Source: SZUA-100 sp965248135
GTDB taxonomy: Bacteria; Pseudomonadota; Alphaproteobacteria; Rhizobiales; Rhizobiaceae
NCBI GenBank assembly: GCA_965248135.1
Contig: CBDFIN010000011.1
Location: forward strand, 558,001-622,000
Direction: 5' to 3'
Length of the DNA stretch: 64,000 nucleotides
Position 1 is the first letter of the stretch. Each line of letters starts with the position of its first letter. This document shows positions 35,397 to 44,600 of this stretch, piece by piece. The translations under genes were made by a program, and so were the position numbers. The notes beneath the pieces were generated by a model that saw only the letters and a list, made by a program, of their open reading frames with translations, made no database searches and was not told where the DNA came from.

Positions 35397-36338
35397 CTAT
35401 TGATTGCCCGGAATGAAGGCGTCAAAAGCCGCCCACATTTGTTCGCGGTAAATATCCCGCTCCTGAAATTGCTCGTGCTTGGCACCGTCAATTACCAGAC
35501 AGCTGGCCGCATGAACACTGGCACCAAGTTCTTCTGCCGCCCGGCATGACACGACCTGATCACCGCCTGCGCCTATCAATAAAGTCGGCACGGTCAGTTT
35601 GACCCGCAAATCTGGATCTTCCAACCTGTCCATTGCCTTGCAGGCAGCATATATCCAGGTAATCGTGGCACCCCCCACAACAAGGTCGGGCCAGGCGACA
35701 GCAAATTCACGATTGCGTTGAAATCGCTCTGAATCCGATGTCAGCCGGTTTGAGCCAAACGGCCGGTTTTCCATCGTTTCTTGACCCTGTTCGATGTAGG
35801 ATTCGCCAAGCCCGACAGCCATTGCTGCACCGCACATATATTTCAAGGTGGTTTGGTTGAAGGGCAGGCTATCTAGCGCCAACAGGGGTGATGTGAGCAC
35901 CATCCGCTGAATGCGGTTTTTCTCCGCCGGTGTTGCCAGCAATGCCACCAGCGATCCGGTGGAATGACCCAAAACAAAATACGGTGGCGTGCAGTCCGGC
36001 AGGGCGATTTGCTCAAGTATCGCATTGAAATCGATCGCGTACTCGTCAAAATCTTCGACATAACCCTTCTTCGGGTTGTCAAGCAGCCGTGACGAGGCAC
36101 CCTGTCCGCGCCAGTCAAAAGCCAGAACACCCAACCCCCTGTCGCGAAGCTCAAAGATTGTTTCATAATATTTCTCGATGAACTCGGTGCGACCGGTAAG
36201 GAGGATTACCGTGCCCCGTGAGGGCCGTTTGACCGATTTCCAGCGTGCGTACCTTAGAAATACGCCATCCGGCGTTTCAATACGCCCGACATGGGCACCA
36301 GCCGGTTTCGGGTTCTTCTCGGTTTCATAAAGTTGCAT
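35397..36338 (-). CDS. pldB: alpha/beta hydrolase, lysophospholipase-like
   Basis: The 313-residue serine hydrolase is of the PldB/lysophospholipase L2 group. Residues visible are the nucleophile elbow VLGHSTGSLVAL, the DWRGQGASSR oxyanion loop and a late His in DGAKHEQFQERD, with the Asp likely in GAGGDQVVSC. It probably degrades lysophospholipids at the inner membrane. It converges on hisN with 12 bases between. The substrate is inferred. Confidence 0.85.
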   Translation of the reverse strand: MQLYETEKNPKPAGAHVGRIETPDGVFLRYARWKSVKRPSRGTVILLTGRTEFIEKYYETIFELRDRGLGVLAFDWRGQGASSRLLDNPKKGYVEDFDEYAIDFNAILEQIALPDCTPPYFVLGHSTGSLVALLATPAEKNRIQRMVLTSPLLALDSLPFNQTTLKYMCGAAMAVGLGESYIEQGQETMENRPFGSNRLTSDSERFQRNREFAVAWPDLVVGGATITWIYAACKAMDRLEDPDLRVKLTVPTLLIGAGGDQVVSCRAAEELGASVHAASCLVIDGAKHEQFQERDIYREQMWAAFDAFIPGNQ

Positions 36339-36521
36339 AACGGGCAGAAGCTCAGCAGGACTATGTTTGTCCTGTAGCCAATCCGGCGCGCCGTCTCAAG
36401 CAAAACATCATCAAATCAACGACCGGTGACATTTCTGCCACCGGCCGATAGCTGCCGGCAATGGAAGGGGATTCAATACCGGCTGCATCCATTGATTTTC
36501 TTGTGATCGAACGCCTGATTT

Positions 36522-37274
36522 TTATCTGCCAGAGCCGTAGAGCCACATTTCTCGTTGTTGCGCACTCCGCCCCGAGCCGGAGTGACCATGCAATCGATAC
36601 CGGTGATCGCGTGATTTATGTCGGTTAACGCGATTTGTCGATTTGTTTGCACGCTTGTGCGCTTTGCGGTTTTGGCGGTTTAGCTGTTTATTCACGTTCC
36701 GGTTTTTGCGATTTGCCCGCTTGCCTGCATTGCCGTAGTGGCGGCGACGATCTTTTCTGTATTTTCTTGGCACACGGTAATCATGCCTTTGGATCCGCCG
36801 TCTGGGCAGAATGCTGGGCGAGCCGTTCCAATAGGGATCGTACCAGTCATCGTACGTTTCCGCCCGATAACGATGCTCACCGCGCACCCGTGCAATTTTG
36901 ATAATGTTACCCGTCCGGCGGTTGGCAGTAACCTTGTAGCGCAGATCATTGTCGTCTTCCGCCCAGATGATCAAGCGACCTTTTATGATCCGAAAATCGG
37001 TTACAGGAACAAGGCCACGCCGGCGTAGTTTACGCACGACAGTCTTTTCAACCCGGCCGTAGCGACCTCCGCCTCGCAAACCAGAGGCGTGGGTGGAAAC
37101 GCCAGTTTCATAATAGAGTTCATCACCGTCCTGGCCGATATAACTTTCCTCGTCCAACAACAGCTGGTCAAGCATTGGCTCCGCATCAACTTGCGACGCC
37201 GGTGTGATACTGGTTGTAGCCGTTAACAGTAATCCGGAAATCATTCCGATTACCAAAGTTGTTTTCGCTCGCAT
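36522..37274 (-). CDS. secreted basic protein of unknown function
   Basis: The 250-residue protein has a Sec-type signal peptide (TTLVIGMISGLLLTATTSI, cleavage near ITPASQ). A folded-looking middle section has two weakly PepSY-like strands (VTDFRIIKGRLIIWAEDD and YKVTANRRTGNIIKIARVRG). From about residue 150 the tail is extremely Arg/Lys/Asn-rich (repeated RKNRN and NKQLNRQN stretches). AAGGAG lies upstream of the ATG at 37274. It may bind polyanions or the cell surface, which is a guess from composition. Confidence 0.65.
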   Translation of the reverse strand: MRAKTTLVIGMISGLLLTATTSITPASQVDAEPMLDQLLLDEESYIGQDGDELYYETGVSTHASGLRGGGRYGRVEKTVVRKLRRRGLVPVTDFRIIKGRLIIWAEDDNDLRYKVTANRRTGNIIKIARVRGEHRYRAETYDDWYDPYWNGSPSILPRRRIQRHDYRVPRKYRKDRRRHYGNAGKRANRKNRNVNKQLNRQNRKAHKRANKSTNRVNRHKSRDHRYRLHGHSGSGRSAQQREMWLYGSGR

Positions 37275-37410
37275 CGTATTCTCCTTGTATCTGCTCTCAG
37301 GCAGGAAGTAATCGTTGAGGATGAAATTAATACTTTGTCTGTGAACCGAGCCCGAAGCACCCGTTCATCTTCCGTTCATATTACCCACAGCATCGTGCCA
37401 ATTTGATGAT

Positions 37411-37440
37411 CTTGAATTCACTTAAATCACCACCATATTA
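37411..37440 (+). promoter_or_regulatory. probable RpoH (sigma32) promoter of the hsp20 gene
   Basis: CTTGAA (37411-37416) is followed by 17 bases and CATATTA (37434-37440), close to the alphaproteobacterial heat-shock promoter form. A start near 37447 would leave a leader of about 94 bases before the hsp20 ATG, the size range of ROSE-type thermosensor leaders. The SD (AGGA at 37527-37530) can pair weakly with TCCT at 37537-37540, but I did not establish a ROSE fold. Confidence 0.5.
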
Positions 37441-37540
37441 ATGCAGTGGATGCCGATTGGGTCCACATCAATGGTGGAGCCGCCCACAAGGGGTGCCGCC
37501 AAAACAAGCAAATCAAGTCGCTCAACAGGAGGACTTTCCT

Positions 37541-38011
37541 ATGCGCAATTTCGACTATTCCCCACTCTATCGTTCCACTGTCGGCTTTGACCGTCTGTTT
37601 TCGCTGCTCGATTCGCTCGGCCAGCCGGACCAGTCGGCGCCCAGCTATCCGCCTTACAATATCGAACGGACCGGTGAGAACAGCTACCGTATTTCCATGG
37701 CCGTGGCCGGTTTCTCGGAAGATGATCTTTCCATTGAGGCCAAACAGAATGTGCTGACCGTTAAGGGTGATCAGACCGCTGATGAAGATCAGGATGTTGA
37801 AGTGCTGTTTCGCGGCATCGCCTCGCGCGCCTTCGAGCGCCGGTTCCAGCTGGCCGATCATGTAGAAGTTCGTGATGCCAAGCTTGAAAACGGGCTGCTG
37901 CATATTGATCTGGTCCGGGAAATTCCTGAGGCCATGAAGGCCCGCAAGATTTCCATCAACTCAAGATCCCCAAAACAAATAGAAACCAAGGCAAAAGCAG
38001 CCGCCAAATAG
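37541..38011 (+). CDS. Hsp20/IbpA small heat shock protein
   Basis: The 156-residue small heat shock protein has an alpha-crystallin domain. The N-terminus is RSTVGFDRLFSLLDSL, and the core contains YRISMAVAGFSEDDLSIE and GIASRAFERRFQLADHVEV. LHIDLVREIPEAMK and a KARKIS stretch lie near the C-terminus. It acts as an ATP-independent holdase for unfolding proteins. The start at 37541 has an AGGAGG site upstream. A probable RpoH promoter and a rho-independent terminator frame the gene. Confidence 0.95.
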   Translation: MRNFDYSPLYRSTVGFDRLFSLLDSLGQPDQSAPSYPPYNIERTGENSYRISMAVAGFSEDDLSIEAKQNVLTVKGDQTADEDQDVEVLFRGIASRAFERRFQLADHVEVRDAKLENGLLHIDLVREIPEAMKARKISINSRSPKQIETKAKAAAK

Positions 38012-38036
38012 GGTTTCTCAGACCGCTTGATTGAAA

Positions 38037-38062
38037 GGCGCTGCCGCTGGCGGCGTCTTTTT
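38037..38062 (+). terminator. rho-independent terminator of hsp20
   Basis: A GC-rich 9-bp stem (GGCGCTGCC/GGCGGCGTC with two wobbles, loop GCT, 38037-38057) is followed by five T at 38058-38062, about 25 bases after the stop codon. Confidence 0.8.
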
Positions 38063-38291
38063 CAATTGGACGGAAATATTATCCCCCTTGGTATGGCATG
38101 ATTACTTTAAAGTGATCACGACTCATCAGGAGCGATTGAAGCCCGGTGTACAAATTGATGAAATCAATTTGCGGGCGGAACCGACCGGCGCCTTTGCGCC
38201 GCCCCCGCGGAGACCAGGGCAGCGCACGCCGTGAGCGAAGAGAGTAGTGAATAGAATTATTTTGAAGGTGTCCGGCTATAATAATACGTGG

Positions 38292-38897
38292 TCAACGCCG
38301 GCGCAGCAACAGATAATCCAATGATAACATACCGCTGCCTTTGACCACCAGCACGACCAGTGGAAACAACCACAACAGGCGTTGATCATAAATAATCGCG
38401 TCGGGAATACGATCAAACATGGCGCCAACAAACCTAGGCTCAAGGCCGTGAAAAACAATATCCACATAGGATTGAACAGCAATAAAGATGATCATACTCA
38501 ACGCGCTGATGCGGGTCAGCAACCCCGCCACGATCATTACCGGTAAAATAATCTCTGCCCAAGTTCCCAGCAATACAATCAAATGGTAGGGGAAATAGGG
38601 AATTGCAGAAGCATCAAATCCGTACTCCTCCATCACCGGTGGCAGTATCTGCGCGAAGGCGCCAACGGAAGGAAAAAGAAAACCGAACATCCCATCGCCC
38701 AGTTTGAGCATGCCTGAATTGAGATAGTAAAGCAACAATGTGCTGGCGAAAACAAGTCGCGCCGCAAGGCCGATAAACCAACCATCCAGCGCCCGTTCCA
38801 GTGCGCCGAATACCACCGTATGAATTCGCCAGATTTTTCCAATGATGCCACCACTTGAATGGTGGCCAGATGCACCGGTGAAATCGCTGGCGCTCAT
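38292..38897 (-). CDS. bufD: DoxX family membrane protein of the bufferin operon (BufD-like)
   Basis: The 201-residue membrane protein is of the DoxX/DoxD superfamily, with several hydrophobic helices and PYHLIVLLGTWAEIILPVMI in the core. In bufferin operons a DoxX protein is the last conserved gene; its exact job is unresolved but likely linked to the membrane step of peptide maturation or redox. It overlaps bufC by four bases (ATGA), so it is translationally coupled. The name is used by analogy with published bufferin loci. Confidence 0.85.
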   Translation of the reverse strand: MSASDFTGASGHHSSGGIIGKIWRIHTVVFGALERALDGWFIGLAARLVFASTLLLYYLNSGMLKLGDGMFGFLFPSVGAFAQILPPVMEEYGFDASAIPYFPYHLIVLLGTWAEIILPVMIVAGLLTRISALSMIIFIAVQSYVDIVFHGLEPRFVGAMFDRIPDAIIYDQRLLWLFPLVVLVVKGSGMLSLDYLLLRRR

Positions 38898-39712
38898 GTG
38901 TATTCCCTTTCTATTGGTTCCAAATGCGGCTGGTTGGTGTTGATCGCCATAAACACGCCGAGTTCCAGCATAACGGTGATCTGCAACGGCAAATCGAATT
39001 CGGCATCTTCGGCAAACGCGGCATTTGCCGCCTGTTCAAGCGTAGCGCCGTCACGAAGAGTTGCCAAGAATTCATAACCGCCAATTGCAAACACGTTGGT
39101 ATGAACATCGAGAAATGGCCGGGTAATCACCATGTCCTCACCAACCGATAGATCGATATTTGAGCAGTCTTGGGCCGCACGATTGCGCTCAACAATGGTT
39201 GCTGCCGGCCAGGATGAACGCAATAGACAACTTGCCGGATGGATAACAAAACGGGTTTGGCCCACCAATTCCGGAGCAATTGCAGCAAGCTCGTTACCAT
39301 CGAGAATTGCCGCGTCTTTGGCGTGATAGCTTTGTAGCCAGGCATATTCGTATCGTGCGACGTCGGCGAGGTAGGGATACTCCGCCACCGGCTCGAAACT
39401 CGCCAGAAATTCAGCGAAATCCTCTCCATAAAGAAAGAGCATGGGAATTACTGGCGGTCGTTCGGTAATAAAAACCCGCGCCGCGCCGGCGAAGAATTCT
39501 TCACCCAATAGCCGCTGAATAACCGGAAAATTGGCCGCAAGAGCATCAATTAAACTGACCATGACATTGTTGCGATAGACCGAAAAACGCTTTTGCGATG
39601 GTTGTCCATCCGGCCCCACAATACCTTTCGGCACCTCGGGTTCCATTGAGCGAAGGGCGGCGGAAAAATCCCGCAATTGCAAATCATTTTGCTGTTCAGC
39701 CGGCGACCGCAT
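38894..39712 (-). CDS. bufC: DUF2063 (HvfC/BufC family) partner protein
   Basis: The 272-residue protein has an N-terminal putative DNA-binding DUF2063 domain (RDFSAALRSMEPEV, FSVYRNNVMVSLIDALAANFPVIQRLLGEEFF). In bufferin/HvfABC systems this protein is thought to act as the recognition/partner subunit for the MNIO enzyme rather than as a DNA-binder. The C-terminal region ends in GVFMAINTNQPHLEP. It overlaps bufB by 17 bases and bufD by four, giving a tight operon. Confidence 0.9.
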   Translation of the reverse strand: MRSPAEQQNDLQLRDFSAALRSMEPEVPKGIVGPDGQPSQKRFSVYRNNVMVSLIDALAANFPVIQRLLGEEFFAGAARVFITERPPVIPMLFLYGEDFAEFLASFEPVAEYPYLADVARYEYAWLQSYHAKDAAILDGNELAAIAPELVGQTRFVIHPASCLLRSSWPAATIVERNRAAQDCSNIDLSVGEDMVITRPFLDVHTNVFAIGGYEFLATLRDGATLEQAANAAFAEDAEFDLPLQITVMLELGVFMAINTNQPHLEPIEREYT

Positions 39713-40622
39713 GCAGTCCGCCCTCTAAGACTTGAGCCATAATTTTTTCGGCAGTCTGCGCTTCATGCAGTAGACGATGCCACGCAGGAATGTCATTGTC
39801 CCATTCGATCAAGGTCGGCATCGCCCCGGTGCGGGCAATAACCCGCTCATAGAGTTTCCACACCGCGCTATCAACTTCGCGGTCATGGGCATCGATCAAC
39901 AGCGGCCGGCCATTTTCATCCTCATCGGGAGCGTGACCGGCAAGATGAATCTCCTGCACATATTCGACCGGAAAAGCATCAGCATAGGCTTCCGGCGAGT
40001 ACTGGTGATTTTTCGCTGACACATAGATATTGTTGACATCGAGCAACAAGCCACAGCCGGTGCGCGAGGCCACGGTTGAGATAAATTCGATCTCGCTCAT
40101 GGTTGACTGTTCAAATGCCACATATGTCGATGGATTTTCCAGCAGCATCTGGCGTTTGACCACCTCTTGCAGCCGGTCGATATGATCGCAGACCCGATTT
40201 AAGGTCGCCTCATTGTAGGGCGCCGGCAAAAGATCATTGTAGTAAACGCCGTCATGGCTCGACCAGGCAAGGTGCTCTGAAAACAGCCCGGGCCGATAGC
40301 GATTGTTGAGGCCCGCCAACCGCTGCAAATGGGCCTCGTCAAGGGAGTTTTCACCACCAATTGAAAGACCGACACCATGTAGTGAAAGAGGGTATTTTTC
40401 CCGGATATCGCTAAGCTGGCGATGCGGGACACCACCATCACCCATATAGTTTTCCGCGTGCACCTCAAAGAAGCCGATATCGGCCTTGCTGGCGAGAATC
40501 TCGGCCACGTGCTCTGCCTTCAAGCCCGCACCGGCTCTGGCAGGTACGTGGACTTCAGCAGAAAAAGGCCCCGGAGCACCGGTGATAGATTTTTGCATCT
40601 GCTTCGGGGCCTCTTGATTCAT
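39696..40622 (-). CDS. bufB: MNIO family (DUF692) bufferin-maturation oxidase
   Basis: The 308-residue enzyme belongs to the multinuclear nonheme iron oxidase family (DUF692/MbnB/HvfB). It has a TIM-barrel fold with His/Asp/Glu/Asn iron ligands. Visible ligand segments are LHGVGLSIGG, FSEHLAWS, LLLDVNNIYVSAKN, IHLAGHAPDED, IDAHDREVDSAVW and TLIEWDNDIP. Such enzymes convert cysteines of a leader-containing peptide; for bufferins the products are cysteine-derived thiooxazole rings that bind copper (published work on the family). The substrate here is presumably the adjacent DUF2282 peptide. It is 20 bases downstream of bufA. Confidence 0.93.
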   Translation of the reverse strand: MNQEAPKQMQKSITGAPGPFSAEVHVPARAGAGLKAEHVAEILASKADIGFFEVHAENYMGDGGVPHRQLSDIREKYPLSLHGVGLSIGGENSLDEAHLQRLAGLNNRYRPGLFSEHLAWSSHDGVYYNDLLPAPYNEATLNRVCDHIDRLQEVVKRQMLLENPSTYVAFEQSTMSEIEFISTVASRTGCGLLLDVNNIYVSAKNHQYSPEAYADAFPVEYVQEIHLAGHAPDEDENGRPLLIDAHDREVDSAVWKLYERVIARTGAMPTLIEWDNDIPAWHRLLHEAQTAEKIMAQVLEGGLHAVAG

Positions 40623-40642
40623 CCAGATTTATACGGCCTTTA

Positions 40643-40936
40643 TTATGACGGAATGTCGCGTTCCAGTTCCTCCAACGAGCCTATACGATCACCAGGAACT
40701 TTCATGGCCACGCAAGTGCCTTTGTTGACCATTTTCCAGGCATTGCCCTGGTAGTCAAGCTTGGAAGTGCCAGCACAAGTGGTGCCTGCGCCTGCCTTGC
40801 AGTCGTTTTGACCGGCAAGAGCTACGCCGAAGCACTTTTCAGAAGCAGCAGAAGCGGTGTTGATGGATACAGCAGACATGGCGGTGGCAACAGCACCGGC
40901 AACGATTGCGGAAGTGGCAATTTTTTTGACTGACAT
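40643..40936 (-). CDS. bufA: DUF2282 bufferin-type precursor peptide
   Basis: The 97-residue precursor has a Sec signal peptide (about residues 1-30, ending NTASA) and a mature part with four cysteines at positions 35, 46, 54 and 75 (KCFG, NDCKAG, TCAGTSK, GTCVAM). This is the DUF2282 (BufA1-like) pattern; the bufferin is exported to the periplasm and binds copper after MNIO modification. The start at 40936 is fixed by a CCGGAGAAATTTT ribosome site and the signal peptide. It leads the operon bufA-B-C-D. The promoter region 40937-41100 has no clear ECF or copper-sensor box that I can identify. Confidence 0.9.
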   Translation of the reverse strand: MSVKKIATSAIVAGAVATAMSAVSINTASAASEKCFGVALAGQNDCKAGAGTTCAGTSKLDYQGNAWKMVNKGTCVAMKVPGDRIGSLEELERDIPS

Positions 40937-41275
40937 AAAATTTCTCCGGTTAGATAGGTTTACCCGGTGATCCCAGGTTGGGCAGAACATGGATGAGAAT
41001 GCGAATAATTGGAAATCAAGCTGAAGTAATGTGTTATAAATCTTTTGTGAGAAAAGGTCATTGCGTATAAAAACACCTCTTTTGGACCGAGATTAGGGTC
41101 TGTTGGTTTTCCTGCCGCTCCAAATTACCGCGGGTGACCGCTCGTTTGAAGGACAATGGGATGTGTAACACCTCAATCGTCAGCAGCGGAGCAAATCTGG
41201 TCCTGTTCAAACCGATCACGCAAAATATCTGTCAGAAGCTTGCCCTTGATGGAGAAATCTGGCAAAGTTCGGCTG

Positions 41276-41300
41276 AATAGGACAGCTATCCTGTCCTATT
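41276..41300. promoter_or_regulatory. perfect 10-bp inverted repeat upstream of gltB
   Basis: AATAGGACAG (41276-41285) and CTGTCCTATT (41291-41300) are perfect inverted repeats around CTATC. It could be an operator for a dimeric regulator or a stable RNA hairpin. No T-run follows, so it is not a simple terminator. It lies in the 669-base gap 40937-41605, which contains no credible gene. Confidence 0.5.
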
Positions 41301-41405
41301 TCAAATTGCGGAGCCTGGCCGCTATTGTCGACAGCGCGAATGGTTCGGCTTGTCACGCCTGTGTACCAATGCCAAAATAGGCTTGGGATAACAATTGTTG
41401 ACACC

Positions 41406-41429
41406 GGTCTGGCAAACGCCTGCCAGACC
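41406..41429. promoter_or_regulatory. perfect 9-bp inverted repeat upstream of gltB
   Basis: GGTCTGGCA (41406-41414) and TGCCAGACC (41421-41429) flank AACGCC. The hairpin could form in a transcript leading into gltB (start 41606), or mark an operator. No U-tract follows. Together with the first inverted repeat, it makes a structured leader plausible. Confidence 0.5.
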
Positions 41430-41605
41430 TAATGAGGCGGAATATTTTGGCCATTGCGCCACTTCGCTCATAAATCAATTCCGGGCGCGGTGAAAACCGG
41501 AAAGCTCAACGAGCCGCAAATTCAATGCGACCCGGCAAATGAACTAGCGCCGCATTTTGCGGCATCAAGAGACCTGCCGCATCGGCGGAAAGGGCGGAGA
41601 CGGGA

Positions 41606-44600
41606 ATGACGGACATCGGATCAGCAACTAACATCATTTCTGCAGGCAACTCTTCTGCGCCGCAGGAATTTCGCGCCGAAAACGCCAGAGACGGTCTTTA
41701 TGACCCCCGCCATGAACACGATGCCTGCGGCGTTGGTTTTATCGCTGACATGAAAGGCAAAAAATCCCACGCGATCATCAAGAACGGGCTACAGATTCTT
41801 GAAAACCTGGAACATCGCGGTGCGGTTGGCGCTGACCCGTTGATGGGCGACGGTGCCGGCATGTTGGCCCAAATTCCCCACAAGCTGCTGGCCGAAGAAT
41901 GTCAAAAGGCAGGATTTTCCCTGCCGCAACCCGGTCATTACGGTGTTGCCAGTATTTTCATGCCGAAGGATGATCAAACCAGCGCCAGTTTTCAGGCAAT
42001 TATCGAAAAGGTGATAAAGGCCGAAGGCCAGCAATTGCTGGGTTGGCGAGACGTTCCGGTGGACAATTCGAGCCTTTCTACTGCCCCTGACATTGCCGCC
42101 TCAGAACCCCGGCATCGCCAATTGTTTATCGCCCGCAACGCCAATATCAGGACCGAGGACGAATTCGAGCGCCGGCTATTCATTTTGCGCAAGGTGATTT
42201 CCAACCTGGCGATTGAAAAGGTTGGCCGCATGCCCGACTTTTATATGGTGTCGCTCTCCTGCCGTACAATCGTCTACAAGGGCATGTTTCTGGCTTATCA
42301 GCTTGGCGCCTATTACAAGGATTTGACTGATCCTCGTTTCGAGTCAGCCCTTGCTTTGGTGCACCAGCGGTTTTCCACCAACACGTTTCCATCCTGGAAA
42401 CTGGCGCATCCCTATCGGATGGTGGCCCATAACGGCGAGATCAACACGCTTCGTGGTAATGTCAACTGGATGGCGGCACGCCAGGCTTCTGTCGCTTCGC
42501 CGTTGTTTGGAGATGACATCGAAAAGCTGTGGCCGATATCCTATGAGGGACAGTCGGACACCGCCTGTTTCGACAATGCGCTGGAATTTCTCATGCGCGG
42601 CGGTTACTCGATGGCCCACGCGGTGATGATGCTGATCCCCGAGGCCTGGACCAGTAACCCTTTGATGAGCGAACGGCGCAAGGCATTTTACGAGTACCAT
42701 GCCGCCTTGATGGAGCCCTGGGATGGACCCGCCGCAGTTGCCTTTACCGATGGCAGGCAGATTGGTGCGACGCTCGACCGCAACGGCTTGCGACCGGCCC
42801 GCTATGTGGTGCTCGACGATGGTATCGTAATCATGTCGTCGGAAGCCGGTGTTCTGCCAATTGACGAAGCGAAGGTGGTTTCCAAGTGGCGGCTACAACC
42901 CGGCAAGATGCTGTTGATCGACATGGAAAAGGGCGCCATCATTTCCGATGCAGAAATCAAGAAGGAGCTTGCCAGCGCCAACCCTTATGCCGAATGGCTT
43001 GCCCGCACCCAGATCGTGCTCGAAGACATGCCGCGCCCGCGGCGCAGGCCAGCGATTACGCCGACCGATACCCTGCTCGACCTGCAGCAGGCCTTTGGAT
43101 ACAGCCAGGAAGACGTCAAGCATTTAATGATACCGATGGCTGTCACCGGCCAGGAAGGTCTCGGCTCGATGGGCACCGATACGCCAATTTCCGCGATTTC
43201 GTCTAAATCCAAACTGCTCTATACCTATTTCAAGCAAAATTTTGCCCAGGTCACCAATCCGCCAATTGACCCGATCCGCGAAGAATCGGTAATGAGCCTG
43301 GTCTCCTTCATCGGACCACGCCCCAACCTGTTCGATCTTGAAGGCGTTGCCGGCCACAAGCGGCTGGAGGTGCGCCAACCGATCCTGACCAACGAGGATC
43401 TGGAAAAAATCAGGGCAATCGGCGACATCGCCGATAACCAGTTCCAGACCATCACGCTCGATATCACCTATGAGGCGCGTAAGCGGGCTGAGGGCATGCG
43501 CGGCGCGGTCGACCGGGTTTGCGCCCGGGCCGAAAAAGCCGTCGGCGAAGGATACAATATCATCGTTTTGTCCGACCGGCACATGGCAGCCGAGCGCATC
43601 GCGGTGCCTGCATTATTGGCGACCGCCGCCGTTCACCATCATCTTATTCGCAAGGGGTTGCGCACCTCGGTCGGGCTGGTGGTTGAATCAGGCGAGCCGC
43701 GTGAGGTTCACCACTTCGCAGCACTTGCCGGTTATGGCGCAGAAGCCATCAATCCCTATCTTGCTTTTGACACCTTGTTGAACAAGCACGCCGAAGGCGA
43801 CATGCCGGAAGAGGTCGATGCGCAAGAGGTGGTCAGCCGCTATATCAAGGCGATCGACAAGGGCCTTTTGAAGGTAATGTCGAAAATGGGCATTTCCACT
43901 TACCAGTCCTATTGCGGCGCCCAGATTTTCGATGCCGTGGGCCTGGCCTCCAATTTCGTCGATGAATTCTTCACCGGCACGACAACGTCGATTGAAGGCG
44001 TCGGTCTTGATGAAGTTGCACTGGAAACGGTCCACCGGCACGACAAGGCTTTTGACGATGTTCCGTTCATGCGCCACGCGCTGGAAGTCGGTGGCGAATA
44101 TGCCCTGCGCTCGCGCGGCGAGGCCCATGCGTGGAATGCCAAGGGCGTTTCCAATCTGCAACATGCAGTGCGCAGCAAAAGCCAGGACCATTACCGTGAA
44201 TTCGCCAAGGCAATTAACCAGCAGTCGGAATCGTTGCTGACCATTCGTGGTCTGTTTGGAATTCGCACCGCAAAGGAACTGGGCCGCAAGCCCGTGCCGC
44301 TTGCTGAGGTCGAGCCGGCGACGGAAATCATCAAACGTTTCGCCACTGGCGCGATGTCGTTCGGTTCAATCAGCCGCGAAGCGCACACCACGCTGGCGAT
44401 CGCGATGAACCGTATTGGCGGCAAGTCCAATACCGGCGAGGGCGGGGAGGAACCGGATCGGTTTACGCCAAAGAAAAATGGCGATTCCATGCGCTCGGCC
44501 ATCAAACAGGTGGCCTCCGGCAGATTTGGTGTCACCACCGAATATCTGGTCAATTCCGACATGATCCAGATTAAAATGGCGCAAGGTGCCAAGCCTGGAG

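Noticed and set aside
37454..37540. ROSE RNA thermometer
   Set aside because: Leader length is suitable, but I could not identify the conserved U(U/C)GCU anti-SD pairing with enough confidence to call it as a feature.
41173..41295. Minus-strand 40-codon coding-like stretch (KGKLLTDILRDRFEQDQ)
   Set aside because: It looks protein-like but has no start codon and is bounded by a stop at 41296-41298. It overlaps the inverted repeat and could be a relic or chance.
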